Source: Arthrobacter sp. efr-133-TYG-118
GTDB taxonomy: Bacteria; Actinomycetota; Actinomycetes; Actinomycetales; Micrococcaceae
Length of the DNA: 64,000 bases
Direction: 5' to 3'
Assembly: GCF_030209755.1 (NCBI RefSeq)
Contig: NZ_JARVRH010000030.1
Span: forward strand, 17,647-81,646
The stretch's first letter is position 1. Each line of letters begins with the position of its first letter. Positions 33,648 to 42,422 of this stretch are shown in pieces. The position numbers and the translations under genes were made by a program. The notes under the pieces were generated by a model, which saw only the letters and a list, made by a program, of their open reading frames with translations, did no database searches and was not told where the DNA came from.

Positions 33648-34496
33648 GTGAGCGAGTTAGACAGCATGACCATAGACGAAGGGCGTTCGCGCCGACATCC
33701 AGCGGGCAGGAAGGCGCAGCTCGTTGCATACGTCACTGAAGTCGGCCAGGTGACCGTGGGATCGCTGGCCGATCGTTTCGGCGTCTCGATCGACACTGTG
33801 CGCAGGGACCTCGACCAGCTGGACGGTGAGGGCCTTCTCGTGCGCACCTACGGAGGCGCGGTCAGCGTGGCCATGAGTTCTCGAGTTGAGAAGGCCGTGG
33901 ACCTTCGCCTTGGCTTACAGGCCGCGGAGAAGGAAAAGATCGGCGCCCTTGCTGCTCAACTCGTGCGCGACGACACAGGGATCATCATGAACGGCGGGAC
34001 CACGATGCTTTCGGTAGCTCGTGCACTCCACAATCACCGGGACCTGACCATCGCCACGAACAACTTACTCGTGCCAGTGGAGCTGGACCCGGCAGTCTGG
34101 CGGGAACTGTACATCTTCGGCGGCTCCGTCCGCTCGACAACTCTCGCGACGACGGGGCCGACGACCCTGCGGATCGCAACAGGCGGGGCCGATCTGGACA
34201 TTCGCTGCGACTTAGCCCTCATTGCCATCGGTGCGGTGTCAGTGCAGGGTGGTTACACCACAAGCAATGTCGGGGAAGCCGCCATGATGAGTGAAATGAT
34301 GTCGCGGGCCAGCCGGGTAGCCGTCCTCGCAGATTCCTCGAAGTTCGACAAACAGCTCTTCGCCCAAGTCGGATTGCTCGATAGCGCAGACTATTTCGTC
34401 ACCGATACCCACCCGCCCAAGGAGCTTGAAGCAGCATTCCGGGACAACGGCGTGCGCATCATCACCCCGGAATCGGCCCCGGAGCGTGATCTGTAG
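33648..34496 (+). CDS. DeoR/GlpR family transcriptional regulator
   Basis: A 282-residue regulator starting with GTG at 33648. The N-terminal helix-turn-helix is GQVTVGSLADRFGVSIDTVRRDL followed by GLLVRTYGGAV, the standard DeoR signature. The C-terminal sensor domain shows GIIMNGGTTMLSVARAL and CDLALIAIGAVS, where phosphorylated sugars bind. It is divergent from the sugar ABC/kinase/aldolase operon and very probably represses it until a sugar phosphate accumulates. A terminator follows 6 bp after the stop. Confidence 0.88.
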   Translation: MSELDSMTIDEGRSRRHPAGRKAQLVAYVTEVGQVTVGSLADRFGVSIDTVRRDLDQLDGEGLLVRTYGGAVSVAMSSRVEKAVDLRLGLQAAEKEKIGALAAQLVRDDTGIIMNGGTTMLSVARALHNHRDLTIATNNLLVPVELDPAVWRELYIFGGSVRSTTLATTGPTTLRIATGGADLDIRCDLALIAIGAVSVQGGYTTSNVGEAAMMSEMMSRASRVAVLADSSKFDKQLFAQVGLLDSADYFVTDTHPPKELEAAFRDNGVRIITPESAPERDL

Positions 34497-34502
34497 GCTC
34501 TG

Positions 34503-34543
34503 GATGAGCGGCTCCTGGGTTGAGGTCCGCGGAGCCGCTCATC
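34503..34543 (+). terminator. Terminator hairpin after the DeoR gene
   Basis: A perfect 13-bp stem, gatgagcggctcc / ggagccgctcatc, with a 15-base loop and ttgtgt after it. Confidence 0.8.
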
Positions 34544-35183
34544 TTGTGTCGGTCCGGGTGTGGTGGGCTTGGTGCCGGGCAGTCCGGTTTCGACTGGCAG
34601 TGTCAATCTGATATTCGCGGGTTCGTTACCGCATGACGATTTGTTCGGCCGGAGCCCTTCGGACCCGGGAGCCAACCGATCACACCAAGCCGGCCGCTGC
34701 GTGGCCGCCCCGGCGGGCCGCATCTGCAACCCCTCACTTCATAGTCCGGATCCCCAAACCCCGCCTCGACCGAATCCGGGCCGCCAAAGTCCGCACAAGT
34801 CACGTAGGCCCATCGTGCCAAAACCATGAAGAAGCAAGTACACAGACATACCGCCCAACACAAAGGAAAGAGGCAACCGCCCGCACTAACGGCCAGCAAC
34901 AAAAACGGCCCCGAAGGGCCCACAAAAAAAGGCTGATCTGTGCACAGTCAGAGGGCCAAAGGCCCCCTGACCTGCAGAAACACGTGCCCGAGGTGGGACT
35001 CGAACTGCATTCAACGCCTTGCAAACACTGGGAACCCGCGAAAAAATCGCCAATCCGGCCCAGTCCGTCCGATGTACGACCCAGTCCGAGGTCGCCGTCT
35101 CCAGTCGGATCCCGCGGCCACGGAACCACTGCGCCAATGGGAGAAGTCGCCAAAGGTCGTACGGCTTTGGATTCGCTTTCTTC
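34544..35183. other. Intergenic region containing composite repeat copy 2
   Basis: About 640 bp without a supported gene. The right half is composite repeat copy 2. The left part (34544-34825) shows no recognised feature. Confidence 0.5.
34826..35095 (+). repeat. Composite repeat, copy 2 (lacks the terminal dyad)
   Basis: An ATGAA head at 34826, then a middle very similar to copy 4 (shared ggccccgaagggcc hairpin and tgtgcacagtcagagggcca). The tRNA-3'-end-like tgcccgaggtgggactcgaa follows at 34985-35005, then the cagtccg / gatgtacgacccagtccga elements. Similarity stops at about 35095 and the 19-bp dyad found in copies 1, 3 and 4 is missing, so this copy is truncated. Confidence 0.75.
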
Positions 35184-37115
35184 CTAGGCTCTCCCCCGCT
35201 GCAGCCCTCTGACAAATGCTTGGCCGACCTCGCGCCAAACTCCCTTCCAGGCCGGTTCCCGTTCCAGCTCCGCCGTACCGTCGACGTCCGCCGTGGAGCC
35301 CGACCTTGCCGCTTGGGCTGCCAGCCAGTCTCCAAAGTGCGTGATGTCCTCGCCCCGGGACGCCGCGACCGCGTCGCACGCGAAGCCCACTGCCCTCGAA
35401 CCGTCGCTCAGCAGCACAGACCCCAACAGCATGGGTTCGGGCAGCTCTGCGAGGAAGGAGCCCAGGGCCGCCTCGGAGAGCAGCCATCGTTCGGCGGCGA
35501 GTTCGGCGCCGTCGTCGGAGCGGACCACGCCGGGTTTGGGCGGCTGGGTGTCCAGCGAGACCATCCGGTACCGGGGCGCCGTCCGGACCGGACCGTTCCA
35601 GAAGGCGCCGCGCCGTTCCAGTTCCGGGGCTAACGGCTGGCCCTTCCGGTGGGCGCCCACCACCGCCAAGGGCACGACGGCGGCCCCCGCCGCTACGGGC
35701 CACGGCACCACCCGCTGCGAGGAGACAGGCGCTGGCAAAGCGCCGGTCGCGAAGATCTCCGGCCTCGTTGGGATGTACTCGATGCGCCGAGCGATGTCGA
35801 CAACGACGGCGTCGTCGAATGTCCGGCCGACCAGCGTCAGGCCGAACTGCGAGACCGACGACGTCCCGTCGTCGTCGGCTCTGCTGCTGTCCTCCACAAT
35901 GCCGGCCGGAACGGATACCGCGCATAGATCGAACAGGTTGCAGAAGTTCGTGTAGGTGCCCATGCGGGAGTTCACGCCGACGGGGTCCGCCGCGACGTCC
36001 GCGAGCGTCGGATGGAAGGGCGCCGTTGGCACGATCAGGGCGTCGAAGCCTTCAAGCCGGGACATCGCCTCGCGCTTCAGCTCCTTGAGCGCCGCAGTGT
36101 CCGCCACATACTGGTGGGCCGGCAGGTGGCCGGCCGCACTGACGATGCCCGCCACGGTCGGGTCCAGCCCGATGCCGGAGGCGGCATCGCGGGAAAGCGC
36201 GCCGTCGATGAAGCTGCCGACGGCGGCGTAGCGTTCTGCGACCAGTGCACCGTCGTAAAGCAGCCGTGCCGCCTGCAGGAAGACGTCAAGTTCGATCGGC
36301 TCGGCCTCCACGCCGGTTGCTCGCAACCGTTCGATCTGGGCGCCGAATTCGGCGGCCCAGGCGGGCGCCAACGCCGGGAGGGCCGCTGGATAGGCGACAC
36401 GCGGCTTCGAGGGAGCGGCCAATCGGATGTCTGTGGGCCACGTGCGGGATTCGCCGGCCATGACGCCCATCGCGAGTTCGGCGGTGTCCAGGTCCCGGGC
36501 CAGGATGGTGGCGGTGTCCCAGGATCGGCAGGCCGGAACCACCCCGGCGGTAGAAACCACATTCAGTGTCGGTTTGATGCCAACGATGCCCTGCAAACCG
36601 GCAGGGACACGCCCGGACCCGGCGGTGTCCGTGCCGATGGCGATGTCCACGAGTCCCAACGCCACAGCCACAGCAGAGCCGGAGCTGGAACCGCCGGAAA
36701 TCCGGTCAGGCCGGCGTGCGTCCCGGACTGCCCCATACGGGCTCCGGGTACCGACCAGCCCTGTGGCGAACTGGTCCAGGTTCGTCGCGCCGAGAACCAG
36801 GGCGCCCGCATTCCGCAGCCGTGCCACGGCCACCGCGTCTTCCGCCGGTTCGTACCCGAACCCGGGGCAGGCCGCGGTCGTGGTGATACCGGCGACGTCC
36901 ACGTTGTTCTTGACCGCAAGCAGGAGCCCGGCCAGCGGCAACACGGCGCCGGATGCCGCCGCGGCGTCGATCCGGGCCGCCTCGGCCAGCAACTCTTCCT
37001 CTCCGCGGATTTCGATCCAGATCTCGGGCCGGTCCACGGCGTCAATGGCGGCCAGCGCGTCCTTTACCCGTTTGGCGGCAGTGGCTGTACTGATCGTTGT
37101 CCCCTGGGTGGTCAT
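35184..37115 (-). CDS. atzF: Allophanate hydrolase
   Basis: A 643-residue two-domain enzyme converting allophanate to two ammonia and two CO2. The N-terminal amidase domain has the Ser-cisSer-Lys triad: Lys69 in LLAVKNN, the cis-Ser in ISGGSSSGSA (about 143-145) and the nucleophile Ser167 in TDTAGSGRVPAG. The C-terminal domain (GAHRKGQPLAPELERRGAFW onward) is the allophanate-hydrolase-specific domain that decarboxylates the intermediate. Its start overlaps the carboxylase stop by 4 nt. It ends the operon made of the permease, two DUF1989 proteins and the carboxylase. Confidence 0.93.
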   Translation of the reverse strand: MTTQGTTISTATAAKRVKDALAAIDAVDRPEIWIEIRGEEELLAEAARIDAAAASGAVLPLAGLLLAVKNNVDVAGITTTAACPGFGYEPAEDAVAVARLRNAGALVLGATNLDQFATGLVGTRSPYGAVRDARRPDRISGGSSSGSAVAVALGLVDIAIGTDTAGSGRVPAGLQGIVGIKPTLNVVSTAGVVPACRSWDTATILARDLDTAELAMGVMAGESRTWPTDIRLAAPSKPRVAYPAALPALAPAWAAEFGAQIERLRATGVEAEPIELDVFLQAARLLYDGALVAERYAAVGSFIDGALSRDAASGIGLDPTVAGIVSAAGHLPAHQYVADTAALKELKREAMSRLEGFDALIVPTAPFHPTLADVAADPVGVNSRMGTYTNFCNLFDLCAVSVPAGIVEDSSRADDDGTSSVSQFGLTLVGRTFDDAVVVDIARRIEYIPTRPEIFATGALPAPVSSQRVVPWPVAAGAAVVPLAVVGAHRKGQPLAPELERRGAFWNGPVRTAPRYRMVSLDTQPPKPGVVRSDDGAELAAERWLLSEAALGSFLAELPEPMLLGSVLLSDGSRAVGFACDAVAASRGEDITHFGDWLAAQAARSGSTADVDGTAELEREPAWKGVWREVGQAFVRGLQRGRA

Positions 37116-40100
37116 GCTGCTGCCTCTTCCAGTTCAGGTTCACTCAGTTCGTCCGCGCCGGCGAGCACCACAAGGGCCTCACCCGCCACCACCTGGGAGC
37201 CGGCGGTCGGCAGGACTTGGTGCACCACGCCGTCGCACGGTGCGGACAGGACGGTTTCCATCTTCATGGCCTCAAGGGAAACCAGTGGCTGTCCCTGGAT
37301 CACGCGGTCTCCAGGTGCGACATCCACCTTCCAGACGCTGGCGGCGAACGGCGCAGAAACGAGCGTTCCGCCGTCGGGCACCACCACTTCGCCGACGTCG
37401 GGAACCGCGACGGCGGCTGCGACTTCCGCGCGATCAAACTCGCCGGCATCCGCCCAGGCCTGGCGTTCCACCGCGAACGCCCCCGCCTGCCGCTCCTTGA
37501 AGACGCCGATCGTTTCGCGGTTCTCCTCCAGGAACGCCTCGTGTTCGGCCAGGGAGAAACTGCCGTCCTCGATCTCTACGCCCCGGCCGCGGCCGGCGGC
37601 CATGTCGGCACGCAGGTCCAGCAGCTCTTCGGGGCTGACGGGGTACCAGGAAATGCGATCGAAGAAGCGCAGCAGCCAGGGCGAGCCGGGTTCGAACGGT
37701 GCAGAGTCGGCGTAGCGCGACCACACCTGGGTGGTACGGCCGACAAACTGGTAGCCGCCCGGTCCTTCCATGCCGTAGATGCACATGTAGGCCCCGCCGA
37801 TGCCCACGGCGTTCTCCGGCGTCCAGGTCCTGGCCGGGTTGTATTTGGTGGTGACCAGCCGGTGCCGCGGGTCAAGCGGCGTGGCCACGGGCGCGCCGAG
37901 ATACACGTCGCCAAGGCCCAGGACCAGGTACTCGGCGTCGAAGACGGTGTCGAAAACGTCGTTCACCGAATCCAGGCCGTTGATGCGGCGAATGAACTCG
38001 ATGTTCCACGGGCACCACGGAGCGTCGTCCCGGACGCCGGTCATGTAGCGTTCGATCGCCTCGCGCGTGGCGGGGTCGTCCCAGGACAGCGGCAACCGGA
38101 CAGTCCGGCTCGGCACCACGAGGTCGGAACTCGCGGGCAGTGCGGCCACGATCTCCTGGACGAAGCCCAGCAGCAGCCGGGTGGACAGAATCGACGGATC
38201 CACCTTGATCTGCAGTGAACGGATGCCGGGTGTAAGGTCCACCACTCCGGGGACGCGGAGCTGCTCGATGCGCTGGTGCAGGGCATGGACCCGGGCGCGC
38301 AGGCCGAGGTCCAGCACCATTTCGCCGAACTCCACCAGGAGGTTGTCATCGCCCGAACGGCGGTATGTGACCGCTGGCCGTCCCTCGCTTCCGGGCACGC
38401 GGCTCAGCACTCCGTCGTCGCCGTCGCCCTTTGGTGTCCCGGCATGCCCGACGGCGGCTAGGCCGCCCGGGCGGGTGCCGGCGCCCTCCGGCATGATCAA
38501 CTGCCGTCCCGGTCCAAGGTCCTTCGCCGACGGAGCCTGGGCGTCCGTCACCGGCACGAAGCGGACTTTATCGCCCGGACGCAGCTGGCCGAGCTTCCAG
38601 CGTTCGCCGGTCACCACCGTCACCGGGCACACGAAGCCGCCGAGGCTCGGGCCGTCAGGGCCGAGCAGGATGGGTGTGTCGCCGGTGAAGTCCAGGGCGC
38701 CCACGGAATAGGGGGTGTCGTGGATGTTGGAGGGGTGCAGTCCCGCCTGGCCGCCGTCGGCACGTGCCCAGCGCGGCTTGGGGCCGATCAGCCTGACGCC
38801 GGTGCGGGCCGAGTTGAAATGCACCTCATAATCCGTCCCGAAGAGTTCGTCGACGTCCTCACGCCGGAAGAATTCCGGGGCGCCGTGCGGACCTTCGACC
38901 ACCCTCAGTTCCCAGTGGGACGTGAGGGCCGGGCGGCTCTCGGCAGGAACCGTCTGCAAAGGGACATCCGCCGATGGCTCATTGGTGGTGCGCAGCACGT
39001 CACCGGCGCGGAGCACGCGGCCGCCGTGGCCGCCAAACTGGCCGAGGGTAAACGTGGAGGCGCTGCCGAGATAGTGAGGGACGTCGAGTCCGCCTCGGAA
39101 CAGGACATAGCCGCGTAAGCCGGCCCCGTCGGCGGAGCCAATATCCAGCAGGCCGCCAGCGGGGACCGTCAAAGGCTCCCAAGCGGCCACCGCGGAACCG
39201 TTAACCGTCAGCTCCACGTCGGCTCCGGTCACGCACACGGTTGTGGCGTGGGTGAACCGCAGAGCGGGCCCGGCCATCGTGAATTCCAGGCCCGGCGCGC
39301 CCTCCGCGTTGCCCAGCGCCCTATTCCCCAGCCGGAAGGAGAGATCGTCCATCGGTCCACTGGGCGGCACTCCCACCTTCCAGAGTCCGGTTCTGCCCGG
39401 CCAGTCCTGCACGCTCGTCTGGAGGCCCGGGCGCTCCACCGTAATGCGGGGTTCGGGATCGCCCACGGCGTCCAGGGTTCCTGTGGAATGGTTCGCAGCC
39501 CGGACCGTGTCCAGCCCGGTCACTGCGCGCAACATGCCCAGGTTGGTTTCGATGCCGTCGATGCGGGTCTGCGCCAAGGCCTCGGCGAGGGTGTCAAGCG
39601 CCGCATCCCGGTTGTCGCCGAAGGTGATGAGTTTGCCCAGCAGGGGGTCGTAATTGGTGGACACCTCGCTGCCGGTCTCTACCCACGCATCAACACGCAC
39701 GACGTCGGCGCTCGGGTACTGCGCGTTGGTGACGGTTCCCGCGCTGGGCTGGAAATTGCGGGCAGGGTCCTCGGCATAAATGCGGGCTTCCACCGCATGG
39801 CCTGTCACCGGAACGCTTTCCGGGACGCCCGCGAGGACGGGCCGTGCTTGGGCCAGGTCGAGCATCCACCCCACGAGGTCAACGCCGGTGATCGCCTCAG
39901 TTACCGGGTGCTCCACCTGAAGCCGGGCGTTGACCTCGAGGAAAGATGCCTCCCCCCGGAGGGGATCGTAGACGAACTCCACGGTCCCCGCCGAGCGGTA
40001 GCCCACCGAGGCGCACAAAGCACGGGAGCTGCGGTGGAGCTCTTCCCGGAGCGCTGCCGGTAGGTCCGGTGCGGGGGCTTCTTCCAACACCTTCTGGTGC

Positions 40101-40810
40101 CGACGCTGCAGGGAACAGTCGCGGTCTCCGAGGCTTACCACCCGGCCCTCGCCGTCGCCGAAAATCTGCACCTCGACGTGGCGGGCGCGTTCGATGTAGC
40201 GTTCGGCGAACACTCCCGCCGTGCCGAAACTGGAGCTCGCGAGCCGGGCCACGCGGGCGTAGCTTTCCGTCAGTTCTGCTTCGTTCCGGCACACGGCCAT
40301 GCCGATGCCGCCGCCTCCACCGGTAGCCTTCAGCATCAGCGGGAACCCGATCTCCCCGGCGGCTCCGATCGCGGCGTCGAGGTCTTCAAGCAGGCCAGAA
40401 CCGGCAATCATGGGCACGCCCGCCCGCTGCGCCGCGTCCCGGGCGGTGTGCTTGGTCCCGAAGATCCGCAGCTGTTCGGGGGTCGGACCGACGAACACGA
40501 GCCCGGCGGCTTCCACGGCCTCGCAGAAACCGGCATCCTCGGAGAGGAAACCGTAGCCGGGGTGGATGGCTCCGGCGCCGGTCGCGGAGGCGGCGGCCAG
40601 GATGGCGTCGACCCGAAGGTAGGACTCCTTGGCCGGGGCCGGTCCGAGCAGCACGGCTTCGTCTGCGAGGCGAACGTGCTTCGCGCCGCGGTCCGCCTCG
40701 GAGAATACTGCGACGGTCCGCAGCCCGAGTTTTCGTGCAGACTCAATGATTCGGCAGGCGATCTCGCCGCGGTTGGCAACGAGCAGGGTATCGAAACGGT
40801 TCACGGTCAT
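37112..40810 (-). CDS. Biotin-dependent urea/guanidine carboxylase
   Basis: A 1,232-residue single-chain biotin carboxylase. In order: a biotin carboxylase domain (LLVANRGEIACRII at the N terminus; ATP-binding glycine loop KATGGGGGIGM at residues 161-171), two KipA/KipI-like carboxyltransferase parts (WPGRTGLWKVGVPPSGPMDD, later YGMEGPGGYQFVGRT) and a biotin carrier domain with AMKM at 1181-1184 (biotinylated Lys1183). The ATG at 40810 overlaps the stop of the DUF1989 gene (ATGA). Annotated relatives are urea carboxylases. Linkage to two DUF1989 genes is the signature of the guanidine pathway, so guanidine is the likelier substrate. Confidence 0.9.
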   Translation of the reverse strand: MTVNRFDTLLVANRGEIACRIIESARKLGLRTVAVFSEADRGAKHVRLADEAVLLGPAPAKESYLRVDAILAAASATGAGAIHPGYGFLSEDAGFCEAVEAAGLVFVGPTPEQLRIFGTKHTARDAAQRAGVPMIAGSGLLEDLDAAIGAAGEIGFPLMLKATGGGGGIGMAVCRNEAELTESYARVARLASSSFGTAGVFAERYIERARHVEVQIFGDGEGRVVSLGDRDCSLQRRHQKVLEEAPAPDLPAALREELHRSSRALCASVGYRSAGTVEFVYDPLRGEASFLEVNARLQVEHPVTEAITGVDLVGWMLDLAQARPVLAGVPESVPVTGHAVEARIYAEDPARNFQPSAGTVTNAQYPSADVVRVDAWVETGSEVSTNYDPLLGKLITFGDNRDAALDTLAEALAQTRIDGIETNLGMLRAVTGLDTVRAANHSTGTLDAVGDPEPRITVERPGLQTSVQDWPGRTGLWKVGVPPSGPMDDLSFRLGNRALGNAEGAPGLEFTMAGPALRFTHATTVCVTGADVELTVNGSAVAAWEPLTVPAGGLLDIGSADGAGLRGYVLFRGGLDVPHYLGSASTFTLGQFGGHGGRVLRAGDVLRTTNEPSADVPLQTVPAESRPALTSHWELRVVEGPHGAPEFFRREDVDELFGTDYEVHFNSARTGVRLIGPKPRWARADGGQAGLHPSNIHDTPYSVGALDFTGDTPILLGPDGPSLGGFVCPVTVVTGERWKLGQLRPGDKVRFVPVTDAQAPSAKDLGPGRQLIMPEGAGTRPGGLAAVGHAGTPKGDGDDGVLSRVPGSEGRPAVTYRRSGDDNLLVEFGEMVLDLGLRARVHALHQRIEQLRVPGVVDLTPGIRSLQIKVDPSILSTRLLLGFVQEIVAALPASSDLVVPSRTVRLPLSWDDPATREAIERYMTGVRDDAPWCPWNIEFIRRINGLDSVNDVFDTVFDAEYLVLGLGDVYLGAPVATPLDPRHRLVTTKYNPARTWTPENAVGIGGAYMCIYGMEGPGGYQFVGRTTQVWSRYADSAPFEPGSPWLLRFFDRISWYPVSPEELLDLRADMAAGRGRGVEIEDGSFSLAEHEAFLEENRETIGVFKERQAGAFAVERQAWADAGEFDRAEVAAAVAVPDVGEVVVPDGGTLVSAPFAASVWKVDVAPGDRVIQGQPLVSLEAMKMETVLSAPCDGVVHQVLPTAGSQVVAGEALVVLAGADELSEPELEEAAA

Positions 40811-41496
40811 GCCTCCGGACGTGTGACGATCATGCGCACGGGCGTTGGGTTGAAGCCGTTGCACGGGTTATTGATTTGCGGGCAGTTTGAGACCAGGACC
40901 AGCACGTCCGATTCCGCGCGGAGCGCCACGCGCTTCACGGGAGCGGACAGGCCGTCCACGATGCCGAGGGCCCCATCGGGATCGACCGGCACGTTCATGA
41001 ACCAGTTGATATTGGAGACCAAGTCCGGCTTCCCCAGACCCCACTTGGACCCCTCGATCAGGAAATTCTCCACGCAGGCATGCTGTTCGTGGGTGTGCTG
41101 GCCGTAGCGAAGTGTGTTGGACTCCTGGGAGCACGCTCCGCCGATGGTGTCGTGGACACCCACCTCGTCAGCCTCCACGGTCATCAGGGCCTCGCCGTCG
41201 TCTGAGCGGAGGACGGACCCTGTGGTCAGAATGATGGACCGCTGGGCGGCAATGGTGACGGCGGCAGAGTAGCGAATGGCAACATCGGCCGCCGAGTAGA
41301 GGAGGCAATCCACGGCCTGGTTGCCCTCGAGGTCCACGATAGTCAGGACATCCCCAGCTGCGACCACGGCCGACCAAGGACCGCGGGCCTCAACGTATTC
41401 GTCCAGGATGACCCGTCCGGAAACCAGCGCAGCGGACTGGGCGTCTGGCTGGCGCTGGGCCTCCGGCTGGCGAGCTGTGGCAGTGGTGGCGTTCAT
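40807..41496 (-). CDS. DUF1989 protein, carboxyguanidine deiminase subunit (formerly UAAP2)
   Basis: A 229-residue DUF1989 protein long annotated as urea-amidolyase-associated protein 2. Family members paired with this carboxylase type have been shown to form a carboxyguanidine deiminase (CgdAB) that yields allophanate. Conserved-looking parts are VVAAGDVLTIVDLEGNQAVD, the metal-site-like CSQESNTLRYG...HEQHACVENFL, and NINWFMNVPVDPDG. Start and stop overlap its neighbours by ATGA on both sides, so all operon genes are coupled. Which subunit letter applies is not decided here. Confidence 0.85.
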   Translation of the reverse strand: MNATTATARQPEAQRQPDAQSAALVSGRVILDEYVEARGPWSAVVAAGDVLTIVDLEGNQAVDCLLYSAADVAIRYSAAVTIAAQRSIILTTGSVLRSDDGEALMTVEADEVGVHDTIGGACSQESNTLRYGQHTHEQHACVENFLIEGSKWGLGKPDLVSNINWFMNVPVDPDGALGIVDGLSAPVKRVALRAESDVLVLVSNCPQINNPCNGFNPTPVRMIVTRPEA

Positions 41497-42380
41497 GCGG
41501 AGGTCCTCGCTTTGTGGTCGTGTTCGGTGTTCTGCAGAGCCAGGAGGTGCTCGGGGCCGAGATCGAGCCCAAGCTCTCCCGCGGCGAGGGCCCGGAGGTC
41601 CTGCGGCGCCTGCCAGGCGACGATGTCCACTGCACTACCGGTGAAGGCCGGGCGAGGGTCGAGGGGATGGGCTGTGTTGGCAAGGACCAGCACCAAATCC
41701 ATGTGGAGCAGGAGTTCGACGGCGGTTCCCGCGCCGGCGCTGCCGTTGGACCGGATGCCCCCACCGGCGTCAACGGCGATTCCTTGGAAGAAGGACACCG
41801 ACAGCGGTATCTCCCTCCGGCTGATCCCGTGCTTGAGAGCGCCAAGAGTCAGCAGTTCGCGGCCGGCTGGCGACGCGCTGTGGGCGCTGCCCGCACCGTA
41901 CTTGGCCTCGTTGCCAGCCCGGTGCGTGGTGCCGGTGAGGGCGTCGTGCCTCCCTGAGGAATCGGCGACAACGGTGGCCATCAGCCGTCCCGCGTCGGAA
42001 AGCAGCGGGTGGCCCTGCCCGAGGTAGGCCTGCCACGGGACCTTGACGGTATCCGCGACGTTGATGCGCTCGTGGTGGGAGCCACCGCGGAAGAGAACTG
42101 CGTGGACGCAAGCGTCGCCGTCGGTGTCGGTCAGCCGGATCCGCGTCCCTCGCGCAAGTTCCATGTGGGTGTAGCGGCCGAAGGCCAGCGACTCGGTCCA
42201 CGTGACGGCGTCGCGTACCCGGGCGTCGAGCCCAGCCGCCAGCCGTTCCGGAGCCGATACGGCGGGCACGTGGATCATGGTGTCGGCAGTTCTGCCGTGC
42301 TGCGAGCGTGCATGGGCGCGGGCGCCTGCTGTCGTCGCCGTCCCAACGGCCGTTTCAGTGGTTTCGAGGGTCTCTGTCAT
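41493..42380 (-). CDS. DUF1989 protein, carboxyguanidine deiminase subunit (formerly UAAP1)
   Basis: A 295-residue DUF1989 protein of the UAAP1 type. Motifs: ESLAFGRYTHMELARGTRIR, then TDTDGDACVHAVLF, HHERINVADTVKVPWQAYLG and, near the C terminus, NTAHPLDPRPAFTGSAVDIV. It is the presumed partner of the adjacent UAAP2-type protein in deiminating carboxyguanidine. Its stop overlaps the start of the partner gene. The APC permease lies 42 bp upstream in the same direction, linking uptake and degradation. Confidence 0.85.
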   Translation of the reverse strand: MTETLETTETAVGTATTAGARAHARSQHGRTADTMIHVPAVSAPERLAAGLDARVRDAVTWTESLAFGRYTHMELARGTRIRLTDTDGDACVHAVLFRGGSHHERINVADTVKVPWQAYLGQGHPLLSDAGRLMATVVADSSGRHDALTGTTHRAGNEAKYGAGSAHSASPAGRELLTLGALKHGISRREIPLSVSFFQGIAVDAGGGIRSNGSAGAGTAVELLLHMDLVLVLANTAHPLDPRPAFTGSAVDIVAWQAPQDLRALAAGELGLDLGPEHLLALQNTEHDHKARTSA

Positions 42381-42422
42381 GTCAGTTCGTTTCTGCGTGG
42401 CGGTTTCGTTTTGGTGTCGGCG